In this document: one piece after another, positions 27,396 to 33,769 of the stretch
How the letters are laid out: every line of letters starts with the position of its first letter
Position numbering within the stretch: the stretch's first letter is position 1
From: a virus
Length of the DNA: 33,769 nucleotides
Virus record (IMG/VR): IMGVR_UViG_3300020474_000052
Span: 1 to 33,769 of that record
Direction: 5' to 3' (one strand)
Program-made: the position numbers and the translations under genes
Notes under the pieces: model-generated
Told to the model about the DNA's origin: nothing
Database searches by the model: none
The model's input: the letters and a program-made list of their open reading frames with translations, nothing else

Positions 27396-27569
27396 CTACT
27401 GAGCTTCGTTATTTTCCTCAGTGTGTATTCGTATTAGTTCATCATCGGCAGGCATCATTACTGCTGATGTGCCATCCTCTCGCACAATACCTATAGTTTC
27501 ACCCTTTTCGACTCTTTCTATAAGATCATCAAAATTGTCTTCCCATTCCTTCACAGTAAAAACTTCCAT
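27396..27569 (-). CDS. Phd/YefM-like antitoxin-type protein (57 aa)
   Basis: MEVFTVKEWEDNFDDLIERV, then EKGETIGIVREDGTSAVMMP, matches the Phd/YefM pattern: a helix, a Gly-turn, and the strand V-x-x-x-G. It ends in a short acidic tail. Such proteins bind DNA as dimers and neutralise a partner toxin in bacteria; cyanophages carry similar short versions with no obvious toxin. The ATG follows the upstream stop directly (TAAATG) with GGAGG seven bases before it. Cotranscribed with the 62-aa gene from the consensus promoter at 27783. Role in the phage unknown. Confidence 0.78.
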   Translation of the reverse strand: MEVFTVKEWEDNFDDLIERVEKGETIGIVREDGTSAVMMPADDELIRIHTEENNEAQ

Positions 27570-27758
27570 TTAAACCTCCAGTGGTTCTGCATAAAATAAA
27601 GCATCTTCGGGGCAATTATTACGGATAACCTCAAGAACATCGATGAACTGTTCTATAGTATCACAAACAATTTCTTTGGTATCTCCTTCACTGGAATAGA
27701 TGTAGAATATACGTTTGGTAATATCTACAACACATCGTGTGAGAAACTCGTCTTGCAT
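27570..27758 (-). CDS. Conserved cyanophage-type protein (62 aa)
   Basis: The start is the ATG at 27758 (MQDEFLTRCVVDITKRIFYI). The same frame is open to 27836, but a perfect promoter (27783-27811) lies inside that extension, so the upstream ATG would not be on this transcript; its residues (MTTSPTGTLDTSTQ) are not protein-like either. YIYSSEGDTKEIVCDTIEQF and VLEVIRNNCPEDALFY are strand and helix segments that I recall from cyanophage proteins. It directly precedes the antitoxin-like gene. Function unknown. Confidence 0.78.
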   Translation of the reverse strand: MQDEFLTRCVVDITKRIFYIYSSEGDTKEIVCDTIEQFIDVLEVIRNNCPEDALFYAEPLEV

Positions 27759-27782
27759 CTTGTCTTGATTGCTTTCCTTGAA

Positions 27783-27811
27783 ATTATAACGCATCTGAGT
27801 GCTGGTGTCAA
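27783..27811 (-). promoter_or_regulatory. Perfect sigma-70 promoter
   Basis: TTGACA (27806-27811), 17 bases, TATAAT (27783-27788), all consensus bases. It starts the transcript of the 62-aa and antitoxin-like genes and probably the first tRNAs. Confidence 0.92.
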
Positions 27812-27832
27812 GTGTGCCGGTTGGGGAAGTGG

Positions 27833-28513
27833 TCAAATATTTCTGATTGTATTAATTGCAGATTTCATTTCAGAATTTCTTTCTTTTAATGCTGCCACTC
27901 CTCTTTTTTGTCCATATCTTTCTATCTCAGAATATCTTCTTTCAGTTTTTACAGCATTTACATTTGTTATATTTGATGGTAATTGACCTCTGAGTGTTGT
28001 AATTTGATTTTGTAATGATACAATTTCATCATTATAATCAATACAAACACTACCGGTACATGGTAATCTAAAACAACTCTGAATAGTTCCATAAAGTGTT
28101 CCAAGTCCTGCTTGAGAACTATCATTCTCTGTAAATACTAAAAATGTTCCGACCCCGACATTAGAAGAACTTAATAATGAAGATGTTTGTCCTCCAAATG
28201 GATCGAGTCCATCATATGATCCTGATGAAAGATTTTCACTATTAGTTTTTACTGTATCTGGATATACTGTTGTTGCTCCAGTTGTTGTTCCACAACCAAC
28301 ATTAAATGCACTCGTAGCAACAGAAACAATTTGTTCTTGTAATGAATTAATTTCTGAGGTAACTGATATTATTTTATTTTCTATTGGAATTGTAATTTCA
28401 GTAAACTCACCAATTGTTTCTTCATATTTTGGTAGCTCTGCCTCAATAAATCCAATTGCAGTTTTATTTGAAGAAACTCTATCATCTAGTTTTTTAATTA
28501 ATTTATCACTCAT
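27833..28513 (-). CDS. Coiled-coil structural protein (226 aa)
   Basis: An N-terminal coiled coil (KKLDDRVSSNKTAIGFIEAE, then PIENKIISVTSEINSLQEQI), a Gly/Ser/Thr-rich middle with several Cys residues (VGCGTTTGATTVYP, CFRLPCTGSVCIDY), a second coiled coil (DEIVSLQNQITTLRGQL) and a basic end. The ATG overlaps the upstream S74 gene by eight bases. As the last gene of the baseplate set it may be a short spike or a fibre-attachment protein; that is inference from position. Confidence 0.75.
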   Translation of the reverse strand: MSDKLIKKLDDRVSSNKTAIGFIEAELPKYEETIGEFTEITIPIENKIISVTSEINSLQEQIVSVATSAFNVGCGTTTGATTVYPDTVKTNSENLSSGSYDGLDPFGGQTSSLLSSSNVGVGTFLVFTENDSSQAGLGTLYGTIQSCFRLPCTGSVCIDYNDEIVSLQNQITTLRGQLPSNITNVNAVKTERRYSEIERYGQKRGVAALKERNSEMKSAINTIRNI

Positions 28514-29207
28514 CTATTTTTCTCCTTAATTCATCAATTTGATTTTGTTGTTCTTTGATTGCTTCAACTAAAAGTCCAACCACATTTTGATATTGAACTC
28601 CTTTATACCCATCAGGATTTTCACCAACAACTTCAGGAATAATTTTTTCAATTTCTTGAGCAATAAATCCTATTTGCTTTTGACCAGTTTCTTTATATTC
28701 AAAAGAAACACCTCTCAGTGCTGATACTTTTTCTATCGGATTTGTAATAGTATGTATATTCTTCTTTAATCTCTCGTCAGATGATGGTAATGCCTTTCCT
28801 AAATCAAGTTCTGCTTGTAAATCTTTGCCATTAAATGTGACAGTACCATTAAGAAAAACCTCACCATTTATAAAGGTAAGTCCGGTAAAATTATTAGTTC
28901 CGGTGCAATTTACAGAAACGTTTGTAAGAAGACCACCAAAATTCAATAGATATGAAAGAGGTGTCGCAATAATATGAGGAGGAAGTGCCTGACTTGGTGT
29001 AATTGGGTTTGGGAGAAGAAACTTCGTTCCACACATCAAACTTTCACCTAATTGTGCCGAAACACTTTCTGCAATTAATGGACCACTTACAGATACTGTT
29101 GACCTAAATCTTGTATCAAGATACTGAAATTTATTAACTCCCTTCTTCGGAAAGGTTGGAAGTCCAAGTAATGTGGTAATAGTATTAATAAGAGTACCGA
29201 CTGCCAT
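28506..29207 (-). CDS. Small tail protein with S74 auto-chaperone domain (233 aa)
   Basis: Residues 1-142 are strand-rich (FTGLTFINGEVFLNGTVTFN). From Ser143 to the end is a peptidase S74 chaperone: SDERLKKNIH, then SFEYKETGQKQIGFIAQEIE and KIIPEVVGENPDG, with a final coiled coil. Ser143 and Lys148 are in the positions used for self-cleavage in endosialidase-type fibres. The mature spike would be about 142 residues long. Start ATG is two bases after the beta-helix gene stop. A second S74 domain occurs in the 1890-aa protein. Confidence 0.88.
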   Translation of the reverse strand: MAVGTLINTITTLLGLPTFPKKGVNKFQYLDTRFRSTVSVSGPLIAESVSAQLGESLMCGTKFLLPNPITPSQALPPHIIATPLSYLLNFGGLLTNVSVNCTGTNNFTGLTFINGEVFLNGTVTFNGKDLQAELDLGKALPSSDERLKKNIHTITNPIEKVSALRGVSFEYKETGQKQIGFIAQEIEKIIPEVVGENPDGYKGVQYQNVVGLLVEAIKEQQNQIDELRRKIDE

Positions 29208-29209
29208 AA

Positions 29210-29767
29210 TTATCCTCCAATAATTGATGCTATAAAGTTTCCAATTCCGAAAGATTCTGTTATAAAATCAGTACCAAGAGGAGTTGGTGCATATGCTCTT
29301 GCAGTAAATGATAATACACCAGAAAGATTTCCTGAGAATGTATCTCTATCTATCTTATTTCCCTTTAATACAATTCTACCACTACCAGAAGTTAAGTTTA
29401 GATTTCTTCCTGCTTTTAAATCAACATCTTCAAGTGCTTCGACCATTATATTTTTGCCTTTAATTTTAACTGTCCCATTTTGCATTGCAGTAATCCACAC
29501 ATCACCACCACCAACTCCAGTAATACATATATCCACATTACCATCGGAACCTTTTGCTCCACCGGCAATTTCTATTCCCCGATCATTAATAATTCTGTAC
29601 GCACCACTTTCGTTAAAAGTTTCTAAATGAACATCATTATCATCATTGAATGCATATAATTGATATACACTCTTACCATCTACACCATTATCAGGATTAT
29701 TGACATCAATTCTGAATTTTGGTCCCCAAGTTTCATATAATCTTGCTTCGTAATTTTTTTCTGCCAT
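29210..29767 (-). CDS. gp5-type beta-helix spike protein (185 aa)
   Basis: Alternating strands and Gly turns: GGGDVWITAMQNGTVKIKGK, then NIMVEALEDVDLKAGRNLNL and TSGSGRIVLKGNKIDRDTF. This resembles the triple-stranded beta-helix region that forms the tip needle of T4 gp5 and VgrG. In T4 that region is the end of gp5; here it is a separate gene directly after the gp5-like OB-fold gene, so the hub appears to be split. It ends in a hydrophobic segment (GIGNFIASIIGG). Inner baseplate spike is the likely location. Confidence 0.75.
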   Translation of the reverse strand: MAEKNYEARLYETWGPKFRIDVNNPDNGVDGKSVYQLYAFNDDNDVHLETFNESGAYRIINDRGIEIAGGAKGSDGNVDICITGVGGGDVWITAMQNGTVKIKGKNIMVEALEDVDLKAGRNLNLTSGSGRIVLKGNKIDRDTFSGNLSGVLSFTARAYAPTPLGTDFITESFGIGNFIASIIGG

Positions 29768-29771
29768 ATTA

Positions 29772-31856
29772 TTAACTTATACAATCAATGACTTGAATAA
29801 CTTCTTCTTGTGATGCTTCTCGTGATGACAAATCATCAATTTTTCCAAGAATTGGTTTGAGAACTGCACCTAAACCGGTTTCAGAATTAATTCTGATACT
29901 AACAAGATCTGGAACCTCAACCTTATTTATTATAGATGCAGAAATAATCCTACCATCTTCAATAGTTAAAGAATATTCATTTCCAAAATTATCTGTAGCA
30001 GTATCTGTTACCTGATACTCAATACCACTAGAAACTACAACCACATCAATAACTCCATATCCACTATCTCCATTAATCGGGTAATTCTCACCAGAAGATA
30101 CCATATAGATAGAGGTAATTTGACCTTCATTGTTAATTGTAGTTCTTGCTCTTGCACCATATCCAATTCCACATTCATCAGTAATTTCTACAAATGGCGG
30201 GAAACGATAACCAGAACCAGCATTTTCTAAAACAACTCCTATAACATTTGCAGTTTTAGTTATATTTTGCCCGATAGATGTATTATTAATAATTCTTTCT
30301 ATGGTTGGCCCTAATATAGGAATTGCAGAACCACCGGTTCCTCCACCACCAAATATTTTAATTTGTGCAGAACCACAACTAGTGGGATAAGTTGTAAGAC
30401 AATTTCCAAAATCTCCCGTCCTACCTTCAATTAAAGAATCACCATTGAAAATATCAACAACATCAGTAATTCCACCAGTTAATTCTTGAATACTTGTTGG
30501 AACTCCTTCGATTGTGTTTATTACATCATTAGCAAGTGCTCCGGCAGTATTGACTACATTGAAAATACTATCAAATGATTGATTTATATCCATTGCATCC
30601 TTTGGTCCTTGACCAATAATCCATTCTTTAGTTCCATCACATTTTGTATTGACTTGATTACAATCCAATAATCCTCCAAGACTATTGAAGAATGATATTG
30701 CATCCCTTGCGACTGATATAATATCGATTGCTCCACCTAAAAGACCCGAAAGTCCACCAAGAGCACCGGATAATCCATCTGATATGCGATCAACAACACT
30801 ATTTAAAAGTGATCCAACAAACTGATCAACAATACAAGTTACAAATCTATCAATATTTTCTAACATAGAAAGAAGTAATTCACGAATTAAAGTGACCAAT
30901 CCTTCTAATAATGCATTTGCAACACATATTAATGCTGCTTCTAATGCACTGATAGGAATAACAAATGCTTCGATTGCTTTTGATGCTGCTATATGTGCTG
31001 CTGCTGGACCTGCGGTCGATACAATTGCAGAATATACAGAAGCATAAAGAGCATTAAGTGCTACAGGAATAATTCCAGGTTTATTATCATCACCAACTAG
31101 AAAGTCTGTAAGTGCTTTCATTATCTCACCGACTAACCAACTTAAAGATGCTTTTATGGATTCTGCAGCTTCATCAATTTTATCTTGGTAATCACTTATT
31201 TTTCCTTGACCTTCTTGTATAAATTTAATTAAATTACTTAATATCTCGTCAATATTTGTAAGAGTCGTATTTTCACAAGTATTTGCCGGTGTAAGTTTTA
31301 TTCCAATTGAAGTACCACCAGCAGCAGCTTTGCCTGCTTTAGTTGCATTTGATTTTGGAAGTTGAACCGGAGATTCTTGAGATGTTTTGTTAGATTCATT
31401 TGCCTCATTTGCAGTTGATACTTCTTTATCAGGTTTTGGTATATTTGTTGTATATCCAGTAAATGGAGAAAATGGAAACTTATAATCACCTTTCGTATAT
31501 AAATCAGTATTACCAAGTATTCCTATAATAACAGGGTTCTGTGCATCATCTCCATCCATAAAGAATCCAAAGACAACATCACCCGGTCTTATCTTTGTAC
31601 TTTTTGCAAAATTTGATCCTCCACTACCATCAGCAGTTCCGAGCATAATTAATGCCCAAGGCAAATCCTCATTTGTTAAACCTGCCTCACTATCATCAAG
31701 TGGATGATATCCCATTATTCTAACTTTTATCCTATTTCCCCATCCTTCACCATTAAATTGCTCACCCATAGATTCTATTGGAGGAATTTGTCCTATCCAC
31801 CAACGAAATCCATCTCTACCAATAAAATTACTTTTTAAACTTGATTCTTCTATCAT
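29772..31856 (-). CDS. 5: Baseplate hub protein, gp5-like OB-fold (694 aa)
   Basis: Residues 1-125 match the N-terminal OB-fold of T4 gp5: RDGFRWWIGQIPP, then GEGWGNRIKVRIMGYHP, RPGDVVFGFFMDGDDAQNPV and IIGILGN. No lysozyme domain follows; I see no E-x8-D-x5-T lysozyme pattern. Residues about 195-410 are helical with long hydrophobic stretches (AAAHIAASKAIEAFVIP, EAALICVANALLEGLVTLI), and the C-terminus has GSGYRFPPFVEI-type beta repeats. The gene overlaps the gp27-like gene as ATGA. Longer than T4 gp5 (575 aa), so the middle is an insertion unlike T4. The symbol is given only by analogy. Confidence 0.78.
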   Translation of the reverse strand: MIEESSLKSNFIGRDGFRWWIGQIPPIESMGEQFNGEGWGNRIKVRIMGYHPLDDSEAGLTNEDLPWALIMLGTADGSGGSNFAKSTKIRPGDVVFGFFMDGDDAQNPVIIGILGNTDLYTKGDYKFPFSPFTGYTTNIPKPDKEVSTANEANESNKTSQESPVQLPKSNATKAGKAAAGGTSIGIKLTPANTCENTTLTNIDEILSNLIKFIQEGQGKISDYQDKIDEAAESIKASLSWLVGEIMKALTDFLVGDDNKPGIIPVALNALYASVYSAIVSTAGPAAAHIAASKAIEAFVIPISALEAALICVANALLEGLVTLIRELLLSMLENIDRFVTCIVDQFVGSLLNSVVDRISDGLSGALGGLSGLLGGAIDIISVARDAISFFNSLGGLLDCNQVNTKCDGTKEWIIGQGPKDAMDINQSFDSIFNVVNTAGALANDVINTIEGVPTSIQELTGGITDVVDIFNGDSLIEGRTGDFGNCLTTYPTSCGSAQIKIFGGGGTGGSAIPILGPTIERIINNTSIGQNITKTANVIGVVLENAGSGYRFPPFVEITDECGIGYGARARTTINNEGQITSIYMVSSGENYPINGDSGYGVIDVVVVSSGIEYQVTDTATDNFGNEYSLTIEDGRIISASIINKVEVPDLVSIRINSETGLGAVLKPILGKIDDLSSREASQEEVIQVIDCIS

Positions 31857-33190
31857 TTGTCTATTTTTTTGATTCCGAAATTGTCTCTAACTAATTTTAA
31901 AGAAGTGTATGAACTATTAGGTTCAAAATGATGGCAGAGTTCCTTTATTATATATGACCCACTTGTTTCGGTATCAATTTCATTTTCATCTTCTGATGAG
32001 ATTTTTGGAAATCTACAATCAATAACATCACCAGCACTGAGATTAGTATTACATGCCACCATCATACTGATTGATTGGGTAAGTAATAAATTATATCTCA
32101 TAATAGATTGTGCTTGATATGTTCCAGGATCATAACTCAATTTTTTTGAGACACTAGAATCTGCAGTTCCAATACTCAATACTCCATTTATAATTCTAGT
32201 TGGAGAATCTCCCAATGATTCATTAGAATTTTCACTCATTTTTGGTAAAGATATTTTCCCCTTTGACCCAAGATTTTCAATTTCATTTTGATATTTTTTA
32301 AATTGAAACTTTCTTTTTTCTGGTGGAGTTACTTCTCCTGTTAGTGGATTAAAAAATATAGTTTCACTAGAATATGCTCCCAATCTTAATTTTTCAATTA
32401 AGTTTTGATTTTTATCAGTAAAATAATTTAAAATTTTAAAATCATTATTTGTTTCAGTTTCATTTACATTAACTTCTGTATAATAATAAGGTGTATTTTT
32501 ATTTTTTGGTTCTTGCTTCATTAAACCATCAATAGATTTAAATTTAAATCCATCTTTTGTCTGATAAAAAACAAATCCTGCACTAGAATCTCCAGAAGAT
32601 ACTGGAACAGATTTTGATGCTAACCAAACTAAAGTAGTAAAAGGTTTTCTTGAATTTCCAATAAATGGATATTTATTTTGAGATTTTTCTATACCTTCAG
32701 TATCAAATTTTGTGGTTTTTAAAACATCTTTTAAAATTTTTGATACTGATTGATCAATTGTTCCGGTATATTTTCTTGCAACTCTTGTAGTTTCATTTGT
32801 GATTGCTTCCCTTGAAACTAGATTAAGTAGAAAACTTTCTGTCTGAGATTCAGAAATTACATCAGTAATACTAGAAACATAAAGATACTTGCTTGGAGTT
32901 GATGCAAAATCAAGACCTTTCTTTTCATCACCTCTATCTAAAACTTTCATACGAACTCTTTCACCACCCCTCAAAGGAAGACCATTATATATTGATTGTA
33001 ATTTACCACTTTTCTCACCTTCAATCGAATCTCCAGTGTTAATTACTCTGATTTTAGCAGTAACTGTTGGTGAAAAAATATCCTCATAATAATCAATCGA
33101 AACAGCACCTAACTTTAGATCAACAGTTCTCTGTTTATCATTAGATTCTAATATTAGTGTTTCGTAGAGTGAAGATCCGGATGCTGACAT
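31853..33190 (-). CDS. Baseplate hub protein, gp27-like (445 aa)
   Basis: The N-terminus has the strand pattern of tail hub proteins (YETLILESNDKQRTVDLKLG, then VSIDYYEDIFSPTVTAKIRV). The middle contains two tandem tube-like domains, and the end has GDVIDCRFPKISSEDENE and GSYIIKELCHHFEPN, similar to the late-control/hub group. T4 gp27 forms the trimeric ring under gp5, and the gene order hub then gp5 fits. Overlaps gp5-like gene by four bases. It is predicted soluble. I am confident of hub class, less of direct gp27 homology. Confidence 0.72.
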   Translation of the reverse strand: MSASGSSLYETLILESNDKQRTVDLKLGAVSIDYYEDIFSPTVTAKIRVINTGDSIEGEKSGKLQSIYNGLPLRGGERVRMKVLDRGDEKKGLDFASTPSKYLYVSSITDVISESQTESFLLNLVSREAITNETTRVARKYTGTIDQSVSKILKDVLKTTKFDTEGIEKSQNKYPFIGNSRKPFTTLVWLASKSVPVSSGDSSAGFVFYQTKDGFKFKSIDGLMKQEPKNKNTPYYYTEVNVNETETNNDFKILNYFTDKNQNLIEKLRLGAYSSETIFFNPLTGEVTPPEKRKFQFKKYQNEIENLGSKGKISLPKMSENSNESLGDSPTRIINGVLSIGTADSSVSKKLSYDPGTYQAQSIMRYNLLLTQSISMMVACNTNLSAGDVIDCRFPKISSEDENEIDTETSGSYIIKELCHHFEPNSSYTSLKLVRDNFGIKKIDK

Positions 33191-33769
33191 TTAAGTATAT
33201 GCTAAATCTGTTAGTAATTTTCTTTTCATAATACTATTTAACGAGGCACCCATAACAATAGTTGGAGAAGAACCTTCAGATTGCCCCATCATCATTGGTG
33301 CTGGTGCTTCTTCTTCTATAATTATCATTGTATTTTGTGGTCCTGTTGAATATCCAATATCAGGCATTACACCAGGAGATCGAGAGATTGCACTTGATCC
33401 ATGTCCTAATCCTGCACCACCAAATCCAGCATTTGTTAATACTTGCCTTACTCTTGCAGAACCATTATATTCTCGTTGTCCGATTGCACCACTACCACCC
33501 CATTGTGCTCCAGGAACATCAATTGCCAAGTTTGCTCCGTGCCATCCAGGATCTCCCGGTCTATATTCACTACCTATTTGTATTCCTGCCGCACGTAATG
33601 CTGCCTTTGCCCTTTCTTTATCTTGGATACTTTTAAATGCAATATGATCATGATAGTTTGATTCTCTTCCATGACCATTATATTCAAAGTTTGGGTGCCT
33701 TCTATCTCCAGTAAGATATTCTACAACATTTCCTCCTCCACCACCATATTTTCCACCACTACCTCCTCC
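33191..33769 (-). CDS. Partial protein with possible zinc-peptidase domain (5' end off window)
   Basis: The frame is open to the last base of the window, so the start lies outside. The visible 192 residues begin with a poly-Gly stretch, then VEYLTGDRRHPNF, SNYHDHIAFKS, AALRAAGIQIGSEYRPGDPG and WHGANLAIDVPGAQW. The His-rich H-D-H and H-x5-D pattern resembles the M15-type peptidase and hedgehog-like zinc fold, used by phages to open peptidoglycan. The end contains EEEAPAPMMMG and GASLNSIMKRKLL. With the lysozyme missing from gp5, this could be the cell-wall enzyme; that is inference. Confidence 0.65.
   Translation of the reverse strand, partial: GGGSGGKYGGGGGNVVEYLTGDRRHPNFEYNGHGRESNYHDHIAFKSIQDKERAKAALRAAGIQIGSEYRPGDPGWHGANLAIDVPGAQWGGSGAIGQREYNGSARVRQVLTNAGFGGAGLGHGSSAISRSPGVMPDIGYSTGPQNTMIIIEEEAPAPMMMGQSEGSSPTIVMGASLNSIMKRKLLTDLAYT

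Noticed and set aside
27759-27836. Upstream extension of the 62-aa gene to an ATG at 27836
   Set aside because: A perfect promoter lies inside it, so the transcript begins after that ATG.
29772-31856. Lysozyme domain in the gp5-like protein
   Set aside because: No E...D...T lysozyme pattern or T4-like sequence found by reading; the middle region is hydrophobic helices.

Overview
The window looks like an AT-rich, tightly packed stretch of a T4-like (myovirus) marine cyanophage genome. The evidence is many very small start/stop-overlapping genes of types I remember from Synechococcus and Prochlorococcus myoviruses, T4-type late promoters (NATAAATA), a gp27/gp5-like baseplate hub, very large tail-fibre-type proteins with S74 auto-chaperone ends, and an 18-gene tRNA set. 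Every gene I support lies on the minus strand, so the biological order runs from high to low coordinates. No photosynthesis gene falls inside the window, so the host assignment rests on overall resemblance.

Region by region in transcription order. (1) 33769-27833: baseplate/tail-spike module: a partial protein with a possible zinc-peptidase domain, a gp27-like hub protein, a gp5-like OB-fold protein without lysozyme, a separate beta-helix protein, a small S74 protein and a coiled-coil protein. (2) 27811-22587: a consensus promoter drives a 62-aa gene and a Phd/YefM-like antitoxin gene. These are followed by 17 tRNA genes, a short late-promoter/terminator unit, an HNH endonuclease gene and a 621-aa protein with a TerD-like domain, and an eighteenth tRNA lies beyond that. 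A structured RNA motif occurs three times here, with base changes that preserve pairing. (3) 22564-10647: late structural genes, with NATAAATA promoters before several of them: two small proteins, a 1890-aa structural protein with an S74 end, a 611-aa repeat fibre, a glycine-rich adhesin-like protein, a 2OG-Fe(II) oxygenase and an unrecognised 576-aa protein.

(4) 10621-6579: an early region of small cassettes. Genes are separated by a repeated element in which a Rho-independent terminator and the next promoter are interleaved, often with the -35 box in the terminator loop. This region holds an SPFH/prohibitin gene with a tiny membrane-protein partner, a superfamily-2 helicase with a PD-(D/E)XK-like nuclease gene beside it, and three small unknown genes. 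(5) 6607-36: one run of 31 tiny genes from a single good promoter to a terminator, most linked by ATGA, TAATG or GTGACTAG overlaps. It contains a degenerate glutaredoxin, a small paralogue family and one clear case of two genes overlapping in different frames. Beyond the terminator, bases 1-34 are the promoter and leader of a gene off the left edge.

The parts I consider least explained are the three-copy RNA motif, the leucine and UAU tRNAs whose body class does not fit their anticodon, the TerD-type phage protein, the helicase/nuclease pair and the mosaic terminator-promoter cassettes. Gene functions for most of the tiny proteins are unknown to me.
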